Source: an uncultured Candidatus Melainabacteria bacterium
GTDB lineage: Bacteria > Cyanobacteriota > Vampirovibrionia > Gastranaerophilales > Gastranaerophilaceae
Direction: 5' to 3'
Length of the DNA: 45,484 nt
Assembly (NCBI GenBank): GCA_934692295.1
Contig: CAKUTL010000008.1
Coordinates: 1-45,484, forward strand
Position 1 is the stretch's first letter. Every line of letters begins with the position of its first letter. The notes below the pieces were generated by a model that did no database searches, was not told where the DNA came from, and saw only the letters and a program-made list of their open reading frames with translations. A program made the position numbers and the translations under genes. Positions 17,570-26,224 of the stretch are shown here, piece by piece.

Positions 17570-19413
17570 TATTTCCCTATATAAATTTCTTCTATGTTAT
17601 GTGTAATTCCACCCAAACTTGACGGATAAATATTTTTGAATTTGTTCCGTAGTGCAACTATTCTGATTGGAGAATAGATATAAATCATCGGTTTTTCTCT
17701 GTAAACAATTTCTTGATACTTGTCATAATATTTTTTTCTATCCTCAAATTTAGTTGCTAAAGCTCCTTGAGTGTAAAGGTAATCCAGTTCTTTTTCCCAA
17801 GGGAGAATTCTAGCTTTCCCTTCTTGTGGATTTCGTTGGTTGAACATATGTAGTCTTCCATCTGACAACCAAACATTTTTTCCTCCGTTTGGTTCTAGCG
17901 GAGAACCTGTAAGTCCCATGATTACCATATCCCAGTCATAAGTACTAACGAGTTTGTTAACAAGAGAGTTAAATTCAATAGGTTTAAAATTCACTTTCAT
18001 CCCTAAATCTTCAAGATCTTGTTTAACCATAACCCCAATTGCTTCTCTTTCTGTATTCCCGGCATTAGTATATAAATCAAATTCTACTCGGTGTCCGTGT
18101 TTGTCAAATAGTTTTCCCTTTTTATCAAGATAGAATCCAGATTTTTTCAGAAGCTCTTTTGATTTGTCTAAATTCTTATCATATGGTTTTAAATTTTTGT
18201 TCAAATAAATTGAATTTAAACTTTCTGGAGTAAACAAAGGAGCTCCAATACCATTTGCAATATTTAGAACCATATTTTTTCTGTCTATTGCATAGTCAAC
18301 TGCGGTTCTGAAGTTCAAATCTTGAAACCATATTTGTTTATTCGGATTTACATAATATTTGCCCTTGTTATCTTTTCGGTTGTTCAAGTTCATTGAAAGA
18401 TACATTGTTCCAGTATCAGGTCCAAGATTGTATAATTTGAAATCAGAATGAGGTTCTAGTGATTTATATCTTGCTACTTTTGAGCCTTGTAGTGAAATAA
18501 CATCTAATTCTTTTGCTTCAAATTTTAAAACTTCGTTATTCAAATCTCCTACAATTAGGTAAACCAGTTTATCTAAATATGGAAGTTTTTGTTGTTTGGT
18601 ATTTATTTCATAATAGTTAGGATTTCTTTCAAAAACAACACGTTGAGCTGGAACATATTCTTTTAATTTAAACGCTCCAGAAACAACAAAGTCTTTTGGT
18701 TTTGTGTTTGTAGATAAGAATGAATCAAAATAAGTATTTCCTTTTTTGACTGCGGGCATGAATATATGTTTAGGAGCAATTGGAGTTGATAGCATTCTTA
18801 CAAAAGGTGCAAATGGTTTTGGAGTAATGAATTCAACTGTGTAATTGTCAATTTTTCTAACGGTTGGTAATTTGTCATCAATAACAATAGAATCTCTTGT
18901 TGAAGTATCTCCAAGTCCTGCAAAAATTATATCCTTCCATGTAAAAACAACATCATCTGCTGTTATTGGTTTCCCATCAGACCATTTTATTCCATGACGG
19001 AGCTTTATTGTATAAGTTTTTCCATCAGGGGAGATTGTATATGATTTTGCTAGTTTTGGGGTTGGCTGTCCTGTAATCGGGTCAGAAGATAGAAGTCCAT
19101 CATACATAATTCCTGACATTTGGGAAGATATATTATCTTTACAGTTAAACGGATTAAATGTTTTCGGTCCTTCTCCGATTGTAGAAGATACAAGTTCCCC
19201 TCCAAATTCCCCGATTGGAGCTTGTGATTCTAAATAATCAATTCCTCCGATTGTAATATTTTTAGGTGAAGGATATTCCACAGGTGCAAGCTGAGATTGA
19301 TTTTGCGTAAAAGATTTATTTTCAGTTGGAATATCTTTTACCAAGCACGCTTTACAAATCAGTGCAACAAAAAATACTATTAATAATAGAACCCTAAAAC
19401 CTCTCCATGTCAT
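17569..19413 (-). CDS. Peptide-binding protein, solute-binding family 5 (OppA-like)
   Basis: This is a 614-residue extracytoplasmic binding protein. A hydrophobic N-terminus (about residues 5-22) ends in KAC, so it could be a lipoprotein or a cleaved secreted protein; the lipobox is not canonical (Lys at -2). The family-5 signature is clear around residues 132-156: YTIKLRHGIKWSDGKPI then DDVVFTW. It delivers peptides or related ligands to the OppB/OppC permease encoded directly downstream. The ATG lies six bases after an extended -10 element (TG-A-TATTCT) with no ribosome site, so the mRNA may be leaderless. Confidence 0.92.
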   Translation of the reverse strand: MTWRGFRVLLLIVFFVALICKACLVKDIPTENKSFTQNQSQLAPVEYPSPKNITIGGIDYLESQAPIGEFGGELVSSTIGEGPKTFNPFNCKDNISSQMSGIMYDGLLSSDPITGQPTPKLAKSYTISPDGKTYTIKLRHGIKWSDGKPITADDVVFTWKDIIFAGLGDTSTRDSIVIDDKLPTVRKIDNYTVEFITPKPFAPFVRMLSTPIAPKHIFMPAVKKGNTYFDSFLSTNTKPKDFVVSGAFKLKEYVPAQRVVFERNPNYYEINTKQQKLPYLDKLVYLIVGDLNNEVLKFEAKELDVISLQGSKVARYKSLEPHSDFKLYNLGPDTGTMYLSMNLNNRKDNKGKYYVNPNKQIWFQDLNFRTAVDYAIDRKNMVLNIANGIGAPLFTPESLNSIYLNKNLKPYDKNLDKSKELLKKSGFYLDKKGKLFDKHGHRVEFDLYTNAGNTEREAIGVMVKQDLEDLGMKVNFKPIEFNSLVNKLVSTYDWDMVIMGLTGSPLEPNGGKNVWLSDGRLHMFNQRNPQEGKARILPWEKELDYLYTQGALATKFEDRKKYYDKYQEIVYREKPMIYIYSPIRIVALRNKFKNIYPSSLGGITHNIEEIYIGK

Positions 19414-19419
19414 GCTTTT

Positions 19420-19428
19420 AGAATATCA
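19420..19428 (-). promoter_or_regulatory. Extended -10 element for the opp operon (leaderless arrangement)
   Basis: On the minus strand TG-A-TATTCT is followed by six bases and then the oppA ATG. No Shine-Dalgarno sequence lies between. This promoter is divergent from the nrdJ promoter in the same 150-base gap. Confidence 0.5.
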
Positions 19429-19446
19429 CAAAAAGAGCTAAATGTA

Positions 19447-19476
19447 TTGTCAAATTGGCTAGTGTTTTGTGATAAA
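19447..19476 (+). promoter_or_regulatory. Probable promoter of nrdJ
   Basis: TTGTCA (19447-19452) is followed after 18 bases by GATAAA (19471-19476), with TG just upstream as in extended -10 promoters. The predicted leader is about 80 bases. I saw no cobalamin-riboswitch elements in it. Confidence 0.45.
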
Positions 19477-19563
19477 ATTAGTGCAAGACTACCTGTTTTA
19501 GGCATGTCGGATTAGTGGAAATTTTATTAGATATAAATATATAATTCTGATTGGGGGGTTAAG

Positions 19564-21570
19564 GTGTTAAATGATAATGAAAAATTAAACCTTTCAGAAA
19601 ATGCGATTAAGGTTTTAGAAAAACGATATTTAAAACGTGATAAAGATGGAAATTGTACAGAAACTCCGGCAGATATGTTTAGGCGTGTGTCTGATACCAT
19701 CGCAAAAGGTGATTTAAAGTTCGGTAAGACCTCAGAAGAGGTGAAAAATTTATCAAATATATTTTATGAAGTTATAACTCATCGTTATTTTATGCCGAAT
19801 TCCCCAACCTTGATGAATGCCGGACGAGAATTGGGGCAGCTTGCTGCCTGTTTTGTACTTCCTGTAGAAGATAGTTTGGAGGGCATTTTTGAAACTATTA
19901 AAGATACTGCTTTAATTCACCAATCAGGTGGCGGAACTGGGTTTTCTTTTTCAAGGCTCAGACCTAAAAATAGTGTAGTAAAATCTACAATGGGGGTATC
20001 TTCCGGACCTGTTTCTTTTATGGAAGTTTTTAATGCCGCAACTGAAGCCGTTAAGCAAGGCGGAACCCGTAGAGGTGCAAATATGGGAATCTTGCGAGTT
20101 GATCATCCTGATATTGTAGAGTTTATTAATTGTAAATCTGATAATAATAAACTGAATAACTTCAATATTTCTGTCGCATTAACAGATAAATTCATGGAAG
20201 CATATTTGAAAGGTGAAGACTATGACCTAGTAAATCCTCAAAATAATGAAGTTGTTGGGCGAATGAGTGCAAAAGCAGTTTTTGATTTGATTGTTGATTG
20301 TGCTTGGCGAAACGGTGAACCAGGAATTGTGTTTATAGATAAAATGAATGCAGATAACCCAACTCCGCTAATTGGTGCAATTGAATCTACCAATCCTTGT
20401 GGCGAAGTTCCGTTGTTACCTTATGAGGCTTGTAATCTCGGCTCTATCAATCTTGGCTTAATGATGAAAGAAGAAAATGGTTCTATGAATGTAGATTGGG
20501 ATTTATTAGAAAAGACCGTAAGAACTGCAATGCGATTTTTGGATAATGTAATTGAAGTTAATAAGTACCCATTACCTCAAATATCTGAACTAGTTAGTAA
20601 TAACCGAAAAATTGGCTTAGGAGTAATGGGTTGGGCGGATATGTTAATGAAAGCTGGAATTTCTTATAGCTCAGAAGACGGAACGAAACTTGCGGGACAA
20701 GTGATGGAGTTTATAGATTATGTTTCAAAAACAGAATCCATAGAACTGGCAAAAGAAAGAGGTCGTTTTAACAATTTCAATGGTAGTATTTATGACCAGC
20801 CTAATTATTTATATAACAAGTTCAAAGGAAAATCTGCTGGAAAAATCACTGACGATATGTGGGCAAAACTTGATGAAGATATTCAAAAATATGGCTTGAG
20901 AAATGCTACAACAACATGTATTGCTCCGACGGGTACAATTTCAATGATTGCAAGTGCATCTGGTGGTATTGAACCTTTGTTTGGGCTTGTTTTTTCAAGA
21001 TTAATCCTTGATGAAACAGAAATGCTTGAAGTAAATCCAATCTTCAAAGAATATATGATTTCTCATAATTTATATTCCGAAGAATTAATGTCAAAGATTG
21101 CCAAAGATGGTTCTCTTTCTCATGTCGAAGGTGTTCCGAATGAGATAAAACGTATTTTTGTTACTGCACATGATGTAGCTCCATACTGGCATGTAAAAAT
21201 GCAAGCCGCTTTTCAGTTGCATGTTGATAATGCAGTTTCTAAAACTGTTAATTTTGTTGAATCCGCAACAAGAGAGGATATAAAAGAGGTTTATATATTG
21301 GCATATAAAAATAATTTAAAGGGAATTACTGTTTATCGTAATAATTCTCGACAGTTCCAGCCAATGAATCTTGATACCAAGAAAAAAGAACCAACTATTG
21401 AAATAAAACCTGTAGAAAAGAAGCCAGAGCCTAAAGTTGATGAGAAGAGAGAAGAATACAACCCGACCGGAGAAATTAAAACGATAAAATGTCCCGAGTG
21501 CGGAAATGAAATTAAAATGGCGGAAGGATGTTTTATTTGTTTGAATTGTGGATATTCGGGGTGTTCTTAG
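19564..21570 (+). CDS. nrdJ: Adenosylcobalamin-dependent ribonucleoside-diphosphate reductase (class II)
   Basis: This 668-residue class II enzyme reduces ribonucleotides to deoxyribonucleotides with coenzyme B12 as the radical source, so it works with or without oxygen. Visible motifs include MPNSPTLMNAG, the Cys in LAACFVLPVEDS, HQSGGGTGFSFSRLRP, the active-site NPCGEVPLLPYEACNLGSIN and ATTTCIAPTGTISMIA. The C-terminal tail carries a zinc-ribbon-like set CPECGNEI and CFICLNCGYSGC, as in other NrdJ proteins. The start codon is GTG with GGGGGG upstream; no ATG fits. A strong terminator follows. Confidence 0.96.
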   Translation: MLNDNEKLNLSENAIKVLEKRYLKRDKDGNCTETPADMFRRVSDTIAKGDLKFGKTSEEVKNLSNIFYEVITHRYFMPNSPTLMNAGRELGQLAACFVLPVEDSLEGIFETIKDTALIHQSGGGTGFSFSRLRPKNSVVKSTMGVSSGPVSFMEVFNAATEAVKQGGTRRGANMGILRVDHPDIVEFINCKSDNNKLNNFNISVALTDKFMEAYLKGEDYDLVNPQNNEVVGRMSAKAVFDLIVDCAWRNGEPGIVFIDKMNADNPTPLIGAIESTNPCGEVPLLPYEACNLGSINLGLMMKEENGSMNVDWDLLEKTVRTAMRFLDNVIEVNKYPLPQISELVSNNRKIGLGVMGWADMLMKAGISYSSEDGTKLAGQVMEFIDYVSKTESIELAKERGRFNNFNGSIYDQPNYLYNKFKGKSAGKITDDMWAKLDEDIQKYGLRNATTTCIAPTGTISMIASASGGIEPLFGLVFSRLILDETEMLEVNPIFKEYMISHNLYSEELMSKIAKDGSLSHVEGVPNEIKRIFVTAHDVAPYWHVKMQAAFQLHVDNAVSKTVNFVESATREDIKEVYILAYKNNLKGITVYRNNSRQFQPMNLDTKKKEPTIEIKPVEKKPEPKVDEKREEYNPTGEIKTIKCPECGNEIKMAEGCFICLNCGYSGCS

Positions 21571-21573
21571 TTT

Positions 21574-21607
21574 AAAAAAGAGGGAAGTTTAAGCCTCCTC
21601 TTTTTTT
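21574..21607 (+). terminator. Intrinsic terminator of nrdJ
   Basis: AAAAAAGAGG pairs with CCTCTTTTTT around a 13-base loop and is followed by a T run. Confidence 0.75.
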
Positions 21608-21711
21608 ATAAAATCAATTGTAACATTTTCGTAACTATATAACAAATTTTATTTTCCTTTGATTTAAAATACATGTACAGCAAGACTCATTATTTTATTA
21701 TAAGGTGTGAA

Positions 21712-22500
21712 ATGAATATAGACTCAATTAGAAATTATTCCGCAGGTGTCATGCTCACGCATAAGCCAAAGTACGGGCTGGAGAACGGAGCAGAGAACAA
21801 GAGTGCGGACGTGTGTGGCAAAAAAAATGTGAATAGAGGATATTATAGCGGCAGCTTTACCGGAGGGAAAAACGGGGCTGCCGCTGATGTTTTCGAAAAC
21901 TTAGGCAAAAGTACTTGGGATAAAATTTCCGGTTCTAAAAAGTTCCAAAAACTTGCAGAAATATTTGAAGAACAAGGTCCAATCGGTGCCGCATTAGTAT
22001 CTCTTGTTGTTGCTGGAGGTTTAAGACCTGCAACAAATATCGCAATGACCGGTAAAAAGGACAGAGAAGATGGTATTTATGCAGCTTCTCACGCAATATC
22101 ATCCGCAGTTATCGGATTTATTGTTTCATCAATTGTAATGGCTCCATTCGGATCAGCATTCAAAAAGATTAAAGCAAATCCAGAAAAATATTTAAAAGGT
22201 TTAGAAAAATTATTAGATGTTGAATCAATTGGTGCAAGAAGACTTGAAAAATCAAAACCATATAAAAAATTAAGTAAGATTGCACAATTTGCAATGGATT
22301 CAATTGTTTTGGGTATTCCGAAAGCAATGTTAACAATTGCTTTAATTCCTCCAATTTTGAAATATGTTTTCCATATGGAAAAAGGAAAGAAGAAGGATGC
22401 AGCTCCTGCACAACAATCAACTCAACAAGCAACACAAGATTATTCTAAAAACTTGGTAAATAGCCCTGTATTTAAAGAAGTTCAAGGAGGGAAAGAATAA
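21712..22500 (+). CDS. Lineage-type membrane protein with N-terminal SFTGG motif, unknown function
   Basis: This is a 262-residue protein. I start it at 21712 because AAGGTG lies upstream; a longer reading from 21673 has none. There is no classical signal peptide. After about 35 polar residues comes SGSFTGG, then an amphipathic stretch and two clear hydrophobic segments: GPIGAALVSLVVAGG with the following helix, and AISSAVIGFIVSSIVMAPFG. A third lies near the C-terminus (MLTIALIPPILKYVFH), and a charged Gln/Thr-rich tail follows. The stop overlaps the ATG of the next gene (TAATG). The pair forms one operon; function unknown. Confidence 0.75.
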   Translation: MNIDSIRNYSAGVMLTHKPKYGLENGAENKSADVCGKKNVNRGYYSGSFTGGKNGAAADVFENLGKSTWDKISGSKKFQKLAEIFEEQGPIGAALVSLVVAGGLRPATNIAMTGKKDREDGIYAASHAISSAVIGFIVSSIVMAPFGSAFKKIKANPEKYLKGLEKLLDVESIGARRLEKSKPYKKLSKIAQFAMDSIVLGIPKAMLTIALIPPILKYVFHMEKGKKKDAAPAQQSTQQATQDYSKNLVNSPVFKEVQGGKE

Positions 22501-23360
22501 TGCAAATTACTCAAATTCAAAATTATAATAATACTCCTAAAAGAGCTTATACAACAAATCAAAGAGTGGCTGCTCGACCTAAGTTTACAGGTGCCGCAAG
22601 TGCAGCTACAGCCGCAACTGAAAAGGCTTCAGAAGGTTTGTACGGTAGATTTACTGAATGGATTGCAAATAATTACTATAAAAGATTTTATAACAGTAAA
22701 GCTGCAAAATATATTGTTGAACATACAAATAGTCCAAAATGGAATAATATGACAACTCACATGTCAGCTTTAGGTTCAACTCTTATTTCTGGTATGTATG
22801 TTGTAAAAACATTAGAAAATGACAAATTAGACCCAGAAAAACGTAAGACATTAGCAATTAATGATACTCTTACTTGGGCTATTTCAACAGGTTGTGCTTA
22901 CTGGTTAGATGATAAATTAGGTAAGGCTTGTGATAAAGCTACAACAAGAGCAGTTGCAAACCATTTATTAAAAAATCCGGAACTAAAAAGAACAGATTTG
23001 TTTGGAGATTGGGATCCAAAGAATTTAAAAATCATGATGAAAGAATGGTACAATCACATAAAACCTGATTCAAAAGAAGGACAAGAATTAATCGAAAAAT
23101 TAGGTAAACAATCTTACTCTAATATCAGAGATTTCAACTTGGACATCTTGAAAAATAAAAAGATTACAACTCAAATTGATGGTATCAGTGCATTGAAATC
23201 ATTATTCGTATTCGGTATGGTTTATAGATACCTAGTTCCTGTACTTGTAATGAAACCTGCTAACTGGATTGGTAATTACTTCCACGCTCAAAAAGCTCAA
23301 AAGGCTCAAGAAGCACAAGGAGTAAAACCGGAAGCTGCAAAAGTTGATACAAAAGCATAA
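22500..23360 (+). CDS. Lineage-type membrane protein with N-terminal PKFTG motif, unknown function
   Basis: This 286-residue protein is coupled to the preceding gene by TAATG overlap; GGAGGG lies just upstream, inside that gene. The N-terminus has a Tyr/Asn/Thr-rich stretch leading to RPKFTGA (about residues 27-33), similar in place and form to SFTGG in the upstream protein. An Ala-rich helix and several moderately hydrophobic helices follow (for example THMSALGSTLISGMYVVKTL), and the tail is an Ala/Gln/Lys repeat (HAQKAQKAQEAQG). No enzymatic motif was recognised. A membrane-associated role is inference. Confidence 0.72.
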   Translation: MQITQIQNYNNTPKRAYTTNQRVAARPKFTGAASAATAATEKASEGLYGRFTEWIANNYYKRFYNSKAAKYIVEHTNSPKWNNMTTHMSALGSTLISGMYVVKTLENDKLDPEKRKTLAINDTLTWAISTGCAYWLDDKLGKACDKATTRAVANHLLKNPELKRTDLFGDWDPKNLKIMMKEWYNHIKPDSKEGQELIEKLGKQSYSNIRDFNLDILKNKKITTQIDGISALKSLFVFGMVYRYLVPVLVMKPANWIGNYFHAQKAQKAQEAQGVKPEAAKVDTKA

Positions 23361-23382
23361 TTCATTTTGCTAGATAATAAAC

Positions 23383-23415
23383 AAAAATACCCTCTTTTTT
23401 AAAGAGGGTATTTTT
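23383..23415. terminator. Bidirectional intrinsic terminator
   Basis: A perfect 15-bp stem (23383-23397 with 23401-23415) and a three-base loop, with A residues on one side and T residues on the other. It can serve both the plus-strand pair ending at 23360 and the convergent minus-strand gene. Confidence 0.92.
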
Positions 23416-23429
23416 ATATGAAATAATAT

Positions 23430-23918
23430 TTATTTGATTTTTTTAGGTTTACAGAAATAAGGGTTGTTTTGATATTTAGCCCAAGCAATGTATGCTTTAT
23501 TCCCTTTGATTGTTTGAGAGCCAACAGGAACATATTTAGTTTGACCTTTTTTATCTTTTTGTTCGGCAAACATTTCCAGTTCATATGTTTCAGGGTCTTT
23601 AGATTTGTTTTTCATAGAATTATATAATTCATCAACTTGAATATTTGAGAAAGAACAATTTAATTGATATTCATCTTCCGGAGATTTGATTGTTTCTTCG
23701 TATTTGCAAAATCCGTTACGCCATCCGATAATTTTTCTGTTTGTTGTAAATTGTTTTCCTTCAAATTCTGAAACCATTGATTCTTCATAATAATCACAAT
23801 CTTTGAAGTGTTTTATAAATTTAGATGAAAATTTTGTATATTCTGCAGCAAAGACACAAGACATCCCTGCAACTAAGACAACTAAAAGTCCTAACATAAC
23901 TGCTGTGGATTTTTTCAT
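23430..23918 (-). CDS. Small secreted protein, unknown function
   Basis: This 162-residue protein has a classical signal peptide: MKK, a hydrophobic core, then a likely cleavage after FAA near residue 25. I prefer the ATG at 23918 over one at 23927 because GGGAG sits directly against the upstream ATG but at good distance from this one. The mature part contains several Cys residues (CDYYEES, GFCKYEE, LNCSFS, YFCKPKK) that could form disulfides and is Lys-rich. No family recognised. Confidence 0.72.
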   Translation of the reverse strand: MKKSTAVMLGLLVVLVAGMSCVFAAEYTKFSSKFIKHFKDCDYYEESMVSEFEGKQFTTNRKIIGWRNGFCKYEETIKSPEDEYQLNCSFSNIQVDELYNSMKNKSKDPETYELEMFAEQKDKKGQTKYVPVGSQTIKGNKAYIAWAKYQNNPYFCKPKKIK

Positions 23919-24062
23919 TCTATTCATCTCCCTTCGTCTATTTAATACCTACATTATATCAAAAATTAGCAAAGAGTAAAGATTATTATAATCTGTTATG
24001 AAATTTTAAAATCTCATTAGTTTGTATGATTACAAATAAAATGAAAATGATAATATAACAGT

Positions 24063-24133
24063 ATACTCCTTAGAGACTAAGATACACATATCCCTAATCA
24101 ACAGCTATGCACCTCAGTACATAGCTTTTTTTT
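24063..24133 (+). ncRNA. Candidate short transcript ending in an orphan terminator
   Basis: A terminator-like hairpin (AGCTATG 24103-24109 with CATAGCT 24120-24126, then eight T) lies on the plus strand, where no upstream plus-strand gene needs it: the previous one already stops at 23415 and a minus-strand gene lies between. Possible -10 hexamers are TAATAT (24051-24056, with TG-A upstream) and TATACT (24062-24067). A short hairpin CTTAG-AGA-CTAAG follows. The 5' end is a guess. Confidence 0.35.
24103..24133 (+). terminator. Intrinsic terminator upstream of mnmE
   Basis: A 7-bp stem with a ten-base loop is followed by an uninterrupted run of eight T. It has no T run in the opposite direction. 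Confidence 0.65.
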
Positions 24134-24163
24134 ATTATAAAGACGGTATTTCTGTTTTTTGTG

Positions 24164-24169
24164 TATAAT
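24164..24169 (+). promoter_or_regulatory. -10 element of mnmE (leaderless arrangement)
   Basis: A perfect TATAAT ends six bases before the mnmE ATG, which puts the likely transcript start at or next to the start codon. No clear -35 was found. Confidence 0.5.
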
Positions 24170-24175
24170 TAGAGT

Positions 24176-25525
24176 ATGAATATAACACAAGAATTTGAAA
24201 CAATTGCAGCTATTTCTACTCCTATTGGTACCGGTGGAGTGGGAGTAATCCGTATTTCCGGTGATAAAAGTTTTGATATAGCAAAAAAAGTTACGGATAA
24301 AAATAATTTCCCTGTCGGCAAAATTTGCCACGGTTGGGTTATGGATGGAGATACAAAAATTGATGAGGTAATTATTCTTCCATTCAAAAATCCAAACAGT
24401 TATACTGGAGAGGATGTAATTGAAATTCAATGCCACGGCGGTATAAATGTTGTTCAAAATATCCTTGATGTTGTATTGAAAAATGGTGCAAGAATGGCTG
24501 AACGTGGGGAATTTACAAAACGTGCATTCTTGAACAAAAAATTAGATTTATCTCAAGCAGAAGCTGTTGATGATTTGATTCACGCAAAGACTTCAAATTT
24601 TGCAATCCAATCTGCAAAAAATTTATCAGGTGTTTTGGCTAAAAAAATTAACGAAATAAAAGGTGAAATTTTTGAAACGGCATCAAGAATTGTTGCCGGA
24701 ATTGATTTTCCTGAAGATGTTGCAGAACCTGAATATTCATATCTTGTGGAAAGATTTAAACATTCTCTCGGTGAAATTGATAAAATTTTAGATTGTGCAA
24801 AATCCTCTGATATTTTAAGACAAGGCGTAAAAGTTGCGATTGTCGGTCGTCCAAATGTGGGAAAATCCTCTCTATTCAACGCTTTGTTGAATTTAGATAG
24901 GGCGATTGTAACTGATATTGCTGGCACAACTAGAGATGTAATTAAGGAAAATATTGATCTTGGGGTTGCAGTAACATTGATTGATACTGCTGGTATTAGA
25001 GAAGATGAAAATATAGATAAAGTTGAAGAGATAGGTATCGAGTATTCAAAACAATCGGCAAAAGATGCTGATTTGATTTTGTTTTTGTATGATGCTTCTG
25101 TTGGATTAACAGCAGAAGACAAGCAGATTTACGACATTATTAAAGACAAAACTCATATTGTTGTTGCTAATAAAATTGATTTGCTAAAGTTGGGAGAATT
25201 TAAGGAAGTATTTCCTAATACGGCTAAACTTTCTACTTATTCAAAAGATGGTTTAGATGATTTGAAAACAAAGATGAAAGGCATAATTTGCCAATTTTCT
25301 CTTGAAGATACTGAATTTATTACAAATAAACGCCAACAGGGATGCCTTGAACGATGTAAATTGAGCCTAAAAAGAGCTTTAGATGCAGCTGAACTAGGCG
25401 AACTTCAAGATATGATTTACATCGATTTGAAGTCAGCTCTTTTATCTTTGGATGAAATTACAGGTGAAGTAATTACTGACGATATTTTGAACAATATTTT
25501 TGATCATTTTTGTATCGGAAAGTAA
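24176..25525 (+). CDS. mnmE: tRNA uridine-5-carboxymethylaminomethyl(34) synthesis GTPase MnmE
   Basis: This 449-residue GTPase works with MnmG to modify the wobble uridine of certain tRNAs. The N-terminal folate-binding domain begins TIAAISTPIGTGGVGVIRISG. The inserted G domain shows GRPNVGKSS, TDIAGTTRDV, DTAG and NKID. The C-terminus ends in the catalytic FCIGK. Length and domain order are standard. The ATG lies six bases after TATAAT with no ribosome site beyond a too-close AGAG, so translation is probably leaderless. Confidence 0.97.
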   Translation: MNITQEFETIAAISTPIGTGGVGVIRISGDKSFDIAKKVTDKNNFPVGKICHGWVMDGDTKIDEVIILPFKNPNSYTGEDVIEIQCHGGINVVQNILDVVLKNGARMAERGEFTKRAFLNKKLDLSQAEAVDDLIHAKTSNFAIQSAKNLSGVLAKKINEIKGEIFETASRIVAGIDFPEDVAEPEYSYLVERFKHSLGEIDKILDCAKSSDILRQGVKVAIVGRPNVGKSSLFNALLNLDRAIVTDIAGTTRDVIKENIDLGVAVTLIDTAGIREDENIDKVEEIGIEYSKQSAKDADLILFLYDASVGLTAEDKQIYDIIKDKTHIVVANKIDLLKLGEFKEVFPNTAKLSTYSKDGLDDLKTKMKGIICQFSLEDTEFITNKRQQGCLERCKLSLKRALDAAELGELQDMIYIDLKSALLSLDEITGEVITDDILNNIFDHFCIGK

Positions 25526-25531
25526 TTTTAT

Positions 25532-26098
25532 TTAACTTTTTGAGTTTGTAAAGTTCTTGTATTTGTAACTCAAAATGCTATAACTTGATACGTCAGTTGA
25601 AGAATTGTCATCACCGTAAAACAATGACATATTTGTTGCTTTTTTGTAGTTGTCTTCATCAACCATTTCCTGTTTGTTACAAGAGAATGTATAGCTGGAA
25701 ATTTCTGCACTTGTTACTCTTCCGTCGTGGTTTGTATCCATTTCGTCAAAGTTTTCTAAGATTTTAGAAATCATTTCGCTTGAATATGTTCCTGATGCTG
25801 CAAGTTGTGATAATTCTTCTCTTGAAACTCCAGAGGTAGAAATTGTGTTTGTCATTTTGTTCATTTCGTCTGCACTAATTTTCCCATCTCCGTCTTTGTC
25901 GATTGTTGAAAAATTGTTTTGCAAGTATGACGCAAATGATTGGTTCAACGTCAAATAGTTAGTTTGATCGTTTCTTGCAGCTGTAATATTCTTGTAGGTA
26001 ACGCCATCTTGCGGATAAAGTGATGCGAGATATGCGTATGTGTTTGATAATCCTGATGAAATATTTGTAATTATTGATGCACCTGATGATGAAGCCAT
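25532..26098 (-). CDS. EF-hand calcium-binding protein
   Basis: This 188-residue protein has two canonical EF-hand loops: D67-K-D-G-D-G-K-I-S-A-D-E78 and D121-T-N-H-D-G-R-V-T-S-A-E132, both with ligands at positions 1, 3, 5 and 12. The N-terminal 55 residues are Ser/Tyr/Asn-rich without a signal peptide, and the C-terminal 50 residues are polar. AAGGA lies about ten bases before the ATG. It converges on mnmE with only six bases between the stops. Partner and role unknown. Confidence 0.85.
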   Translation of the reverse strand: MASSSGASIITNISSGLSNTYAYLASLYPQDGVTYKNITAARNDQTNYLTLNQSFASYLQNNFSTIDKDGDGKISADEMNKMTNTISTSGVSREELSQLAASGTYSSEMISKILENFDEMDTNHDGRVTSAEISSYTFSCNKQEMVDEDNYKKATNMSLFYGDDNSSTDVSSYSILSYKYKNFTNSKS

Positions 26099-26224
26099 AA
26101 TATTAAATCCTTCTTGTTTCTAATACCTTTATCTTTATAATAATGATGTTTCCAAAATTGTCAACCCGTCATTTATTTTGTTTTATATGGTAATATATTA
26201 AATAAAAAGAATGAGGGTTATATT

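Noticed and set aside
19480..19563. Possible cobalamin riboswitch before the B12-dependent nrdJ
   Set aside because: The leader is only about 80 bases and shows neither the B12-box nor the GCCACTG-type conserved elements.
24580..25122. 180-codon minus-strand frame
   Set aside because: It is antisense to mnmE, whose G-domain motifs are intact across the same bases.
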